In this document: positions 1 through 7,548 of the stretch, one piece after another
Layout: each line of letters starts with the position of its first letter
How positions within the stretch are numbered: position 1 is the stretch's first letter
Assembly (NCBI RefSeq): GCF_004337365.2
Contig: NZ_CP044016.1
Span: 3,720,001-3,784,000, forward strand
Source: Rhizosphaericola mali
GTDB taxonomy: Bacteria; Bacteroidota; Bacteroidia; Chitinophagales; Chitinophagaceae
Reading direction: 5' to 3'
DNA length: 64,000 bases
The notes under the pieces: generated by a model
Database searches by the model: none
The model's input: the letters and a program-made list of their open reading frames with translations, nothing else
Told to the model about the DNA's origin: nothing
Translations under genes and position numbers: made by a program

Positions 1-11
1 AACTTTGAGCA

Positions 12-39
12 TGGGATTTTTCCATCATTAAAAATCCCA
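12..39. repeat. Inverted repeat at window edge
   Basis: TGGGATTTTT (12-21) and AAAAATCCCA (30-39) form a perfect 10-bp stem with an 8-nt loop. No T-run follows outside the stem on either strand, so this may be the end of a terminator for a gene outside the window or just a hairpin. No gene is visible in bases 1-105. Confidence 0.45.
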
Positions 40-63
40 AACCCCCAAAGAAGAAAGTAATTA

Positions 64-104
64 TATAGTGTAATAAATGTTTCGCCATTTTTATTTACAC
101 TATA
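64..104 (-). terminator. AT-rich hairpin behind the isochorismatase-like gene
   Basis: TATAGTGTA (64-72) pairs with TACACTATA (96-104), and the adjoining A/T bases extend the pairing imperfectly. It lies directly downstream of the stop codon of the minus-strand gene at 106-738. It is probably the 3' end of that transcript. The low G+C of the stem makes it a weak intrinsic terminator. Confidence 0.45.
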
Positions 105-105
105 A

Positions 106-738
106 TTAGTGAGCTAACATTTCGTGTGCATATTGTACTCCGATGCCATAAGCTCCGCCATATTTTTTCATTAAATCGGTAACGGCAGCATAGGTTTCTT
201 GTCGTGCCCAATCTCTTTGCAGTTCTAATACATATTGTACCGACGTCATTGGTTTCACTCCTGCATGTACCATGCGTTGTACTGCACGCTCGTGTGCCTC
301 TGGTGTTACATCACCACAAGCATCTGTAATGACAAATACATCATACCCCTCGTGCAAGGCAGATAAAGCAGGGCCAACTATACACACACTGGTCCATAGT
401 CCTGCTAATACTATTTTCTTTTTTCCTTTTGCTGTGATTGCTTTATAGGCATTTGCATCTTCCCAAGTATTCATCGTAGTACGATCTAAATAACCGGAAG
501 TTGCTTGCGGATAAAAGGTTTCAATCTCAGGAAACACTGGTCCAGAAAATGATTTTTCGGCTACTGTAGTTACGATAGTTGGTACATTAAAAATCTTAGA
601 ACCACCTGCAATCAATGCAGTGTTGGTACGTAATTCGTTGAAAGCAATGCTTTTGGTTGCAAATCCCATTTGACCTTCGAAATCAATCAATACCAATGTA
701 TGATTATCGGGGGCTAATAAATCTGGAGACGGTTTCAT
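106..738 (-). CDS. Isochorismatase-family cysteine hydrolase (YcaC-like)
   Basis: The 210-residue protein has the Rossmann-like cysteine hydrolase fold. Asp-19 sits in LVLIDFEGQM after strand 1, and Cys-119 sits in the nucleophile loop LWTSVCIVGP. The family catalytic Lys is not obvious; Arg-86 is near the expected place. Length and the C-terminal segment fit the YcaC group, whose substrates are mostly unknown, rather than nicotinamidase or true isochorismatase. No signal peptide is seen, so it is cytoplasmic. It is the last gene of a minus-strand run that starts with a peroxiredoxin, which suggests a detoxification role by context only. Confidence 0.85.
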   Translation of the reverse strand: MKPSPDLLAPDNHTLVLIDFEGQMGFATKSIAFNELRTNTALIAGGSKIFNVPTIVTTVAEKSFSGPVFPEIETFYPQATSGYLDRTTMNTWEDANAYKAITAKGKKKIVLAGLWTSVCIVGPALSALHEGYDVFVITDACGDVTPEAHERAVQRMVHAGVKPMTSVQYVLELQRDWARQETYAAVTDLMKKYGGAYGIGVQYAHEMLAH

Positions 739-765
739 TTTGAATAAATTATAGTTATTAAGTAG

Positions 766-1065
766 TTAAATTTTTAATTTGGTTATCATATCATCGGTCA
801 AACTATCCGAATAAGTGCCGTAAGCATTTACCAAAATACCTCTATCGCCCGTGTTGGAAGAAATGCCATAAATAATTTCTTCTTCTTCTGGATCTGAATC
901 ATCTTCAAATCTAAAAACATGGTCAATTTCAAATGCCGTTGGATAAATTTTAGAACCCTCTAGCACAATACAATCATTATTTAAATCAAAATTTTGAGTG
1001 TACCCTTTTGCTTGCAACCATTCAATTGCATCCAATCCATTATCAAAGACGAATTCAGTTCGCAT
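766..1065 (-). CDS. Small acidic protein of unknown function
   Basis: The 99-residue protein has an acidic stretch (DDSDPEEEEI around residues 55-64) and a mixed alpha/beta pattern. It resembles small Bacteroidota proteins often labelled, without experimental support, phosphoribosylpyrophosphate synthetase. It is far too short for that enzyme and has no PRPP loop, so the label should not be used. No signal peptide or membrane segment is visible. It lies 27 nt upstream of the isochorismatase-like gene and is probably co-transcribed with it. Function unknown. Confidence 0.75.
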   Translation of the reverse strand: MRTEFVFDNGLDAIEWLQAKGYTQNFDLNNDCIVLEGSKIYPTAFEIDHVFRFEDDSDPEEEEIIYGISSNTGDRGILVNAYGTYSDSLTDDMITKLKI

Positions 1066-1084
1066 AATTTTTAATTTAAATATA

Positions 1085-1111
1085 TTGTTGCTACAATAAT
1101 TGTAGCAACAA
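1085..1111. repeat. Perfect 12-bp hairpin between operon genes
   Basis: TTGTTGCTACAA (1085-1096) and TTGTAGCAACAA (1100-1111) are exact reverse complements separated by TAA. The element sits in the 76-nt gap between the alpha/beta hydrolase and the small acidic gene on the minus strand. No strong T-run follows, so partial attenuation, mRNA stabilisation or an operator for the two distal genes are all possible. Confidence 0.6.
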
Positions 1112-1141
1112 ATGTATGAATATTTATTTCAGAATGCAAAA

Positions 1142-1963
1142 TTATTCTTCAATAAATGCCAAAAGATCTTTGTTAATTGTTGGAGCTTCGGTGGTTGGCA
1201 TACCGTGAGGGAATCCTGGATAAGTTATTAATTTACCATTTTTCAAAAGTTTAGCAGATTTTACGCCTGCATTTTCAAAAGGAACAATTTGGTCGTCTTC
1301 ACCATGCAGTACGAGCACAGGGATTTCCACAGCTTTCAAATCCTCCCGAAAATCTGTTTCAGAGAAAGCTTTGATACCTTCATAATGCGCTACAATACCG
1401 CCCATCATTCCTTGTCTCCACCAATTACGTTGTATACCTTCTTTCACATCTGCCCCTTCTCTATTATAACCATAGAAGGGAATAGTTAAGTCAATATAAA
1501 ATTGGTTTCTGTTGTGTAATGTTTGGTCTCTGATATTATCAAAAACTTCCAGAGGCACACCATCTAGATTTGTTTCATTTTTTACCATAATCGGGGGAAC
1601 AGCACTAATCAAAACTGCTTTTTTTGCGCGACCATTGGCATATTTATTTACATAACGAATGACTTCACCGCCACCAGTAGAGTGTCCGATATGAACGACA
1701 TCATTCAAACCTAAATAATCCACTAACTCAGCCGCATCAGCCGCATATTGCTCGATATTATGCCCGTAGATATTTTGGCTAGAGCGACCGTGGCCTCTTC
1801 TGTCATGCGCAATGACTCTATAACCCTTTTGTAAAAAAAAGATGACTTGTGCATCCCAATCGTCAGAGGATAGTGGCCATCCGTGATGAAACATTAGGAC
1901 AGGGCCTTCACCTTGATCTTTGTAAAAAATTTCTGTACCGTCTTTTAATTTGAGTGTACTCAT
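1142..1963 (-). CDS. Alpha/beta hydrolase, non-heme haloperoxidase/esterase type
   Basis: The 273-residue protein carries the oxyanion motif HHGWP (26-30) and the nucleophile elbow GHSTGG with Ser-95. Asp-223 or Asp-224 lies in GEDDQIVPF, and His-253 lies in the late FPHGMP motif, which completes the triad. Length and motifs match the cofactor-free chloroperoxidase/arylesterase group. In that group the haloperoxidase activity is usually a side reaction of an esterase or perhydrolase. No signal peptide is seen, so it is cytoplasmic. It is 48 nt downstream of the DsbA-like gene, in the run headed by peroxiredoxin. The natural substrate cannot be read from the sequence. Confidence 0.9.
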   Translation of the reverse strand: MSTLKLKDGTEIFYKDQGEGPVLMFHHGWPLSSDDWDAQVIFFLQKGYRVIAHDRRGHGRSSQNIYGHNIEQYAADAAELVDYLGLNDVVHIGHSTGGGEVIRYVNKYANGRAKKAVLISAVPPIMVKNETNLDGVPLEVFDNIRDQTLHNRNQFYIDLTIPFYGYNREGADVKEGIQRNWWRQGMMGGIVAHYEGIKAFSETDFREDLKAVEIPVLVLHGEDDQIVPFENAGVKSAKLLKNGKLITYPGFPHGMPTTEAPTINKDLLAFIEE

Positions 1964-2011
1964 TTTGATTGAATTTTAAATATTAATAAATAAGAAATTT
2001 TAGTTTAACAT

Positions 2012-2530
2012 TTACGCATTGGAATTTTCTTTTAATAATTCTAACAGATCCTCCGCTCCTCCATTGAATTTTTGATTATTTATATAAAAAGAAGGCGTAC
2101 CATTCACGCCACTGCGTACCCCGCTTTCAAAGTCATTATCAACCTTATCATTGACCTTATCAGATTGAATATCTTTTTCAAATTGAACCATATCCAAATT
2201 TAATTTAGTGGCTAATTGAAGTAAAAATTCAGAGCTCAATACATCTTGATTTTCATAAATAGCGTCGTGCATTTCCCAAAATTTACCTTGTAGATTTGCC
2301 GCTTCAGCAGCAAGTGCAGCAGGCCGCGCCATTGGATGCATTTCAGAAAGTGGAAAATTTCTAAAAACAAACGTTATGGCATCACCATATTCTTTTAATA
2401 TTTTTTTTAAAATGGGATAAGCCGCACCACAATAAGGACATTGATAGTCTCCATACTCCACAATGACTAAATTAGAGCCATTGTTACCTATCAAATGATC
2501 TCCTTGATTTACTGCTGGTTTTAGTTGCAT
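2012..2530 (-). CDS. DsbA-family thiol-disulfide oxidoreductase, cytoplasmic
   Basis: The 172-residue thioredoxin-fold protein has the active site CPYC (Cys-31, Cys-34) after VEYGDYQ. An inserted helical domain follows, and the cis-proline loop is GTPSF (Pro-146). This is the DsbA/FrnE-like arrangement. There is no signal peptide or membrane anchor, so it probably works in the cytoplasm, unlike classical periplasmic DsbA. It starts 2 nt after the peroxiredoxin stop, so the two are almost certainly translated from one mRNA. It may recycle the peroxiredoxin or repair oxidised thiols; that partnership is an inference from the spacing. Confidence 0.9.
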   Translation of the reverse strand: MQLKPAVNQGDHLIGNNGSNLVIVEYGDYQCPYCGAAYPILKKILKEYGDAITFVFRNFPLSEMHPMARPAALAAEAANLQGKFWEMHDAIYENQDVLSSEFLLQLATKLNLDMVQFEKDIQSDKVNDKVDNDFESGVRSGVNGTPSFYINNQKFNGGAEDLLELLKENSNA

Positions 2531-2532
2531 AG

Positions 2533-2994
2533 TTATTTATTTTTGAGATTTTCTAACGCATTTAAAATGCCATCTGCTCCTGGGTTAATTGCATCTGGAG
2601 AAAGATAATTCCAAGCAATAATCCCATTTTTGTCTATAACAAATAATGCTCTTTCACATTCTCCTTCTTTTTCATTATAAACACCATAAGCTTTTGAGAC
2701 TGCGCCCTTCTCTTCAAAATCTGCTAGCAATGGGAAATGCAAATTTCTAGACTGAGTAAATGCCATATGACACCATTTACTATCTACAGATATACCCAAT
2801 AATTGCGCATTATATTCTTTAAATAGTTTCAGCATTTCATTGTATAATGCCATCTCATCGCTACACACTGGACTCCAATCTGCGGGATAAAATGCAAGAA
2901 TAACATTTTGCCCTCTTAACTCAGATAAAGTAATTTGTTGATCTGGAGTCGCGTACAATGTAAAATCTGGAGCTACTGAATTTATTTCTAACAT
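2533..2994 (-). CDS. Peroxiredoxin, AhpC/TSA (BCP/AhpE-like)
   Basis: I choose the ATG at 2994, giving a protein that begins MLEINSVAPDFTL; an upstream in-frame ATG would add 13 atypical residues. The peroxidatic Cys-44 sits in FYPADWSPVCSDE, a variant of the usual FYPxDFTPVC motif. Cys-75 (KWCHMAF) and a Cys in GECERALF are candidate resolving residues. The protein reduces hydrogen peroxide or organic hydroperoxides with thiol electrons. It is the first gene of the minus-strand run ending at 106. Upstream lie a -24/-12-like element (3029-3044) and a 16-bp palindrome (3098-3113) shared with dps. Confidence 0.92.
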   Translation of the reverse strand: MLEINSVAPDFTLYATPDQQITLSELRGQNVILAFYPADWSPVCSDEMALYNEMLKLFKEYNAQLLGISVDSKWCHMAFTQSRNLHFPLLADFEEKGAVSKAYGVYNEKEGECERALFVIDKNGIIAWNYLSPDAINPGADGILNALENLKNK

Positions 2995-3028
2995 AGAGGA
3001 CAAGGTTTTAAGATGATAATAAACAATA

Positions 3029-3044
3029 ATCAAATTCCGAACCT
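3029..3044 (-). promoter_or_regulatory. Putative sigma54-like -24/-12 promoter of the peroxiredoxin operon
   Basis: On the minus strand the sequence AGGTTCGGAATTTGAT gives GG-N10-GA with the TTGAT block. The sigma54 consensus is TGGCAC-N5-TTGC, so the GG and the TTG match but the usually conserved GC is GA. The dps promoter shows the same spacing and the same TTGAT end. It ends 34 nt before the peroxiredoxin ATG. Assignment to sigma54 is an inference. Confidence 0.45.
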
Positions 3045-3097
3045 AAGATTATCCAATTGAATTTCAATAGATTATGAAGAAATGAGCAATTATAAAA

Positions 3098-3113
3098 TTA
3101 CGATATTTCGTAA
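3098..3113. promoter_or_regulatory. 16-bp palindromic operator/enhancer shared with dps
   Basis: The sequence TTACGATATTTCGTAA has inverted TTACGA/TCGTAA half-sites with a 4-nt spacer. The identical 16 bp occurs at 7434-7449 upstream of dps. In both places the near edge is exactly 55 bp from the GG of a -24/-12-like element. This fits an upstream activating site for a bacterial enhancer-binding protein, two of which are encoded nearby. Confidence 0.65.
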
Positions 3114-3148
3114 ATTTATACAAACTATGACGTAGGTAATAATACTGT

Positions 3149-4510
3149 TTATTTATATCCCGATTTTATACCCAGCTTTTTAATTTTAGTATATAAAGTT
3201 TGTGCAGTGATTTTCAATAAAGATGCAGCACCATTAATGCCAGAAACTCGACCTTCTGTCTGCTGCAAAGCCTTTAAAATATGGTCACGTTCTACATCTT
3301 CTAAACTATTCAATGGAACCTGAGTAACGTTATCTATAGTTTCATTTTTTGGAAGAGTAAATTCAGTAATGGATTTGCCTGAATACAAAACAAAATAGCG
3401 CTCAATTAAATGCTCTAACTCCCGAATATTTCCTGGCCAATGATAGTCAATCAATTTTTGAATTGCATTATTGGAGATGGCTGGTGCAGGCAATTGAAAA
3501 CCATGAGAAAATTTTTCTAAAAAATGGGCCACTAATAAAGGAATATCGTCTTTTCGTTCTCTTAGCGGTGGCAATTCTATAGGAAAAACATGTAATCTAT
3601 AATATAAATCAAGTCGAAAACGACCCGCTGCAACTTCTATTTCCAAATCACGATTTGTAGCAGCAATTACACGAACATCAATCGGAATTATCTTACTACC
3701 TCCCACTCTTTCGATTTCATTTTCTTGTAAAACACGCAGCAATTTTACTTGTGCATCCAACGACAATTCGCCAATTTCATCCAGAAATATAGTTGATTGA
3801 TGAGCTTGTTCAAATTTACCCAAACGCCTTTGCATCGCACCTGTAAATGCTCCGCGCTCATGCCCAAACAGCTCCGACTCAACTAGATTTTGGGGTAATG
3901 CACCACAGTTTACAGTTACCAAACTATGGTTTTTTCGTTTGGAAACATCATGAATCATTTTCGCGATACGCTCTTTACCAGTGCCACTGTCACCAGTTAT
4001 TAATACAGAGGAATTGGTTGGTGCAACCAACTGAACTTTATTCAAAACATCTAATAATTTCGGAGCACGGCCAATTATTTGATCTGTAGAAACGGAAATT
4101 AATGTTTGCTTTCGTTGATTCAATTCTTTTTCTACTTCTAGTCGATTTTGTGCAATTTCCAACATCAACAAAAGATTTTTCTCTCGGAAAGGTTTCACTA
4201 AAAATCCAAAAGGGCGCGTTAGCTTCGCCAACTCAAAAGTTTGTTGATTCGTATTTGCAGAAATATAAATAAATGGAATCTGTAATAGTTGTAAATCCTT
4301 CGCCAAATCTATGCCCGTCTCCGGACTAAGCAACATGATATCTAACAACACCCAATCTGGACGTTCAATAGCCAATGCATTTTTAGCTTGCATATAAGAC
4401 GCCGCGATTGCCAATACACTATAACCAGCGGCTTCCACCATCATACGCAAATCATTAGCAACTATAAATTCATCTTCTACTATTAAAATTGTTTGCGTAT
4501 TTTTTTTCAT
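3149..4510 (-). CDS. Sigma54-dependent response regulator (NtrC family)
   Basis: The 453-residue protein has three parts. The receiver (about 7-125) has the acidic ED pair, phospho-acceptor Asp-57 in LLDIML and the conserved Lys in LVKPF. The AAA+ sigma54-activation domain (about 145-375) has Walker A GDSGTGKE and the sigma54-contact loop GAFTGA. A Fis-type helix-turn-helix follows at the C-terminus (GINGAASLLKITAQTLYTKI). It should activate sigma54 promoters when phosphorylated. It starts 12 nt downstream of the histidine kinase gene, its evident partner. The intact GAFTGA argues for true sigma54 dependence. Its targets may include the neighbouring peroxiredoxin and dps promoters. Confidence 0.95.
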   Translation of the reverse strand: MKKNTQTILIVEDEFIVANDLRMMVEAAGYSVLAIAASYMQAKNALAIERPDWVLLDIMLLSPETGIDLAKDLQLLQIPFIYISANTNQQTFELAKLTRPFGFLVKPFREKNLLLMLEIAQNRLEVEKELNQRKQTLISVSTDQIIGRAPKLLDVLNKVQLVAPTNSSVLITGDSGTGKERIAKMIHDVSKRKNHSLVTVNCGALPQNLVESELFGHERGAFTGAMQRRLGKFEQAHQSTIFLDEIGELSLDAQVKLLRVLQENEIERVGGSKIIPIDVRVIAATNRDLEIEVAAGRFRLDLYYRLHVFPIELPPLRERKDDIPLLVAHFLEKFSHGFQLPAPAISNNAIQKLIDYHWPGNIRELEHLIERYFVLYSGKSITEFTLPKNETIDNVTQVPLNSLEDVERDHILKALQQTEGRVSGINGAASLLKITAQTLYTKIKKLGIKSGYK

Positions 4511-4522
4511 AATTTATTTCAT

Positions 4523-6730
4523 TTATAGTTCTGTACTACGATAATTTACTTTAAAATTCACACGGAGCAAAACACCGTCATGTTTATTTTCAACATTTAA
4601 TTCTCCTCCTAATTGCCCGGCTAATCCGTGCATCAAATTCATCCCAAGTGTACTATTATAGTTTATATTATCCGCCATACCAATTCCGTTATCTTGTACA
4701 GATAATAGATATTGTTTCTCTGAAAGTGACTGTAAAGAAATTTCAATGATACCTGTGGTTTTATTAGGAAAAGCATATTTCACAGCGTTACTAACCGCTT
4801 CATTCAAAATCAAACCAAGTGGAACCGCCTGGACCACATCTAGCAAAAGATGTTGGCAATGCAGATCAAACCGGATATTTATATGGTCGTCAAAAGTGGT
4901 TTTTAAATGAGCAACAAGTTCTTTTATATAGGAGCAGATTTCTACTTGCCCCAATTTTTCATCTTGATACAATAGTTGATGTATCAAAGATATAGCATAC
5001 ATACGCTGTTGACTGCTTTTAATTGCAGCAATAGCTTCTGCATCTTTCAAAAAATTAAGTTGACTATTCAAAAGACTAATTACAATTTGTAAATTATTTT
5101 TTACCCTATGATGCACTTCTTTCAACAACCATTCTTTTTCCTTAATAAATGTAGACAATTGCAGATTTCGCTCATTTATTTCTGCTTGCTTTTGCTCCAA
5201 TACTATATTTGATTTCAATTTGTTGCGGTATAACAAAAACAAAAGCGCAGACAAAAGAAGAAAGACAAATAAACTGATTAGAAAGATATTTTTCTGATTT
5301 TTTTCTTGATTAAGTAGTGCATTATTTAATTGATTTTTCTGCATAAGAAATTGAATATCTTGATCTAGACGATCATGTTCAGACTGAACTTCCAACTGAT
5401 CAAATTCACGTACTTTATTAATATTAAATGCAGAATCTGAAGCTAATTTGAAATTTTTATAGTGTTCTAATGCACCTTTAAAATTTCCAAATGCAGAATC
5501 ATATTTATAAGAAAAAAATTCAAATTGCTTATTGTTAGAAACTGAAAACGGCAACTTATTCATCAATGATTTTGCCATATTCAAATAAGAATTTACCAAA
5601 CTATACTGATTACTTTCTTGCAAATAATTAATAGAAATCAATGTTCCATAAAGTTTATTCGTACTAGAGACTGCATTGGCAGGAAGCAAATGTTGTACTT
5701 TTAGAAAGTAGTAATTTGCATTTGAAAAATCTTTTAATCCAACTAATATCTTGAAATAAAAGCAAGCATTATGAAATACATCTAACGTATCCTTTAGCGG
5801 CTCAAGCTTACTAGTAACATTTAATAATTGTAGTGCTTTTCTAAATTCATTTTTCTTATATAATCCATCCGTAATATTGTTTTGAAGTAAAATAATTGCA
5901 ACAGTATCTTTATCAATTTTGGCAATACGCAATCCTTTATTAAAATAATCCATCGCTTGATTATAATAACCAATATTAAAATAAATCAAACCCAAGCGAT
6001 TATAAATAGTAGCCATCAACGGCCCTTCATCTTTTTGCTCTTCACCAATACGCGCAGCTAATAAATTGAATTTTAGAGACGCTCCAAATTGATTCATCAA
6101 GTTGTAAGCTTGTCCGTATAGACTGTAAACACCTTGCAATCGCTTATAATTAACCTTTTTATATAAATCCAAACTATAATCCAAAACATGAATCGCACTA
6201 TCAGATGCTCCATTTAAAATATATAAATCAGCCACAAACTGCGTAATAACAGCTTCGTCTAAAATAGCATTTGCCTCGTGGAAGAGTTGTGCCCCCTTTT
6301 TATACAAAGCAATTTTAGTGGATATTTCAGATTCATTATTGAATGTACCGCCATATTCAATGGTGGCTTTTGCTTGCTCTTCCAAACTTCCAGATTTTCT
6401 AAAACAAGCCATCGCAAGTTTGCTGTACATTCTTCCCTTCACACGATCTCCTTTCTCCCGGTAAGCTTCTGCCATCACCAGATAGCTATTCCCTATTCCG
6501 TTGAAAAAATTGCTGGCATTGCTGCGTTCTAATGCCTGTTGCGCTAGAGATAGCGCGGCACTTAAATCTGTATCATTATTCCCAGGCTTTATTATGTAAT
6601 TGCGACTTTTATTGATTAACGCAAAAATTTGACTACTATCTTTTTGCGCAAATAAAGCCATTGGAATTATAGTAAGCAAGACTATAATAAATTGGATAGA
6701 ACTATATTTTTTGACAAAATGCATAGGCAA
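4523..6730 (-). CDS. TPR-containing membrane sensor histidine kinase (HisKA_2)
   Basis: The 735-residue protein has a signal peptide ending near ALFAQKDS. A long periplasmic region of tetratricopeptide-like helical repeats follows (about 35-450), then a short coiled segment and one membrane helix near 480-500 (IFLISLFVFLLLSALLFLLY). The HisKA_2 dimerisation domain has the phospho-acceptor His-540 in EVHHRVKNNLQ. The HATPase has N-box NEAVSNAVKYAF and G1 DNGIGM. The kinase senses a periplasmic or envelope signal through its TPR array and phosphorylates the NtrC-type regulator encoded 12 nt downstream. The signal is unknown. HisKA_2 kinases are more often paired with other regulator types. Confidence 0.93.
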   Translation of the reverse strand: MPMHFVKKYSSIQFIIVLLTIIPMALFAQKDSSQIFALINKSRNYIIKPGNNDTDLSAALSLAQQALERSNASNFFNGIGNSYLVMAEAYREKGDRVKGRMYSKLAMACFRKSGSLEEQAKATIEYGGTFNNESEISTKIALYKKGAQLFHEANAILDEAVITQFVADLYILNGASDSAIHVLDYSLDLYKKVNYKRLQGVYSLYGQAYNLMNQFGASLKFNLLAARIGEEQKDEGPLMATIYNRLGLIYFNIGYYNQAMDYFNKGLRIAKIDKDTVAIILLQNNITDGLYKKNEFRKALQLLNVTSKLEPLKDTLDVFHNACFYFKILVGLKDFSNANYYFLKVQHLLPANAVSSTNKLYGTLISINYLQESNQYSLVNSYLNMAKSLMNKLPFSVSNNKQFEFFSYKYDSAFGNFKGALEHYKNFKLASDSAFNINKVREFDQLEVQSEHDRLDQDIQFLMQKNQLNNALLNQEKNQKNIFLISLFVFLLLSALLFLLYRNKLKSNIVLEQKQAEINERNLQLSTFIKEKEWLLKEVHHRVKNNLQIVISLLNSQLNFLKDAEAIAAIKSSQQRMYAISLIHQLLYQDEKLGQVEICSYIKELVAHLKTTFDDHINIRFDLHCQHLLLDVVQAVPLGLILNEAVSNAVKYAFPNKTTGIIEISLQSLSEKQYLLSVQDNGIGMADNINYNSTLGMNLMHGLAGQLGGELNVENKHDGVLLRVNFKVNYRSTEL

Positions 6731-6755
6731 AAATTAGGAAAATAAAAATACAAAA

Positions 6756-6791
6756 AGTACTATGTTTGTTTTTATAAACAAACATAGTACT
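6756..6791 (-). terminator. Intrinsic terminator behind dps
   Basis: Perfect 16-bp arms (6756-6771 and 6776-6791) enclose the loop TTAT. On the minus strand the stem is followed by TTTTTGTATTTTTATTTT. It ends the dps transcript and separates it from the histidine kinase gene, so dps is a single-gene unit. Confidence 0.85.
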
Positions 6792-6826
6792 CCTTCAGAA
6801 AATAATAAATACAAAAGTGTATTTAT

Positions 6827-7300
6827 CTAATCTAAATGCGCACGGAGCATCCACGCCATTTTCTCATGTGTTTCCATCAACCCTGTTATATAGTCGCTAC
6901 TACCTGCATCCTTCAAGGCATTAGCATAGCCATCTATATTTTCACGTAGATGAATTAAAATACTTTCATGATCAGACAATAATTCTTTAATATAACCTAA
7001 CGAATCATTTTTTTCACGAGATTGTTCAGTTAAATGTGTTAATTCCAAATATTCTTTTAAGGTCGCTGGAGGGAAATGCCCTAAAGAACGAATGCGTTCT
7101 GCCACATCATCAATAATATCGGCCAATTGATTGTATTGCGCTTCAAAAAACAAATGCTTACTATGAAAATCTGAACCAGTAACACACCAATGCGCCTTAC
7201 GCGTTTTCGTATATAATACAAATTCGTCTGCTAAAACTTTGCCTAAAGAAATAGCTACTTGTAATAAAAATTCTTGTTTAATTCCAATTTGAGCTTCCAT
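6827..7300 (-). CDS. dps: Dps-family DNA-protection/ferritin-like protein
   Basis: The 157-residue protein has the four-helix Dps signature. His-37, Asp-64 and Glu-68 (HW...DIIDDVAERIRSLG) keep the 27- and 4-residue spacing of the intersubunit ferroxidase centre. Dps dodecamers oxidise ferrous iron with hydrogen peroxide, store the iron and shield DNA. The N-terminus is short with few Lys, so DNA binding is not certain. It is monocistronic, with a strong terminator behind it. A -24/-12-like element (7365-7380) and the palindrome at 7434-7449 lie upstream, as for the peroxiredoxin operon. Confidence 0.95.
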   Translation of the reverse strand: MEAQIGIKQEFLLQVAISLGKVLADEFVLYTKTRKAHWCVTGSDFHSKHLFFEAQYNQLADIIDDVAERIRSLGHFPPATLKEYLELTHLTEQSREKNDSLGYIKELLSDHESILIHLRENIDGYANALKDAGSSDYITGLMETHEKMAWMLRAHLD

Positions 7301-7364
7301 AAAATGCTTTGGGTTATGTGAATAATTTTAAAAGATAGATCACTGATCCTACCTTTAATTAATA

Positions 7365-7380
7365 ATCAATTTGAAAGCCA
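7365..7380 (-). promoter_or_regulatory. Putative sigma54-like -24/-12 promoter of dps
   Basis: The minus-strand sequence TGGCTTTCAAATTGAT matches the sigma54 consensus at TGGC and TTG with correct N7 spacing between them. The -12 GC is GA, as in the peroxiredoxin promoter. It lies about 64 nt upstream of the dps ATG. Confidence 0.5.
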
Positions 7381-7433
7381 AATATTTACTTATTGATTAT
7401 CAATAAAATAGCGAATTTACACTCATATTAAAT

Positions 7434-7449
7434 TTACGATATTTCGTAA
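7434..7449. promoter_or_regulatory. Second copy of the 16-bp palindrome
   Basis: TTACGATATTTCGTAA is identical to 3098-3113 and sits 55 bp from the GG at 7378-7379. Separate half-sites TTACGA (7452-7457) and TCGTAA (7484-7489) follow toward the plus-strand activator gene. The cluster could therefore also autoregulate that gene. Confidence 0.65.
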
Positions 7450-7548
7450 TTTTACGATTATTGAATCGATTTATGCTGTAGTTTCGTAAAATAATAGTTC
7501 ACTTATTTAATTCATACGAATCCCGCTCACGTTTTACAATTTATCGCA

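Noticed and set aside
106..738. Nicotinamidase or true isochorismatase
   Set aside because: The metal-binding motif of PncA is absent and there are no enterobactin-type genes around; the YcaC-like description is safer.
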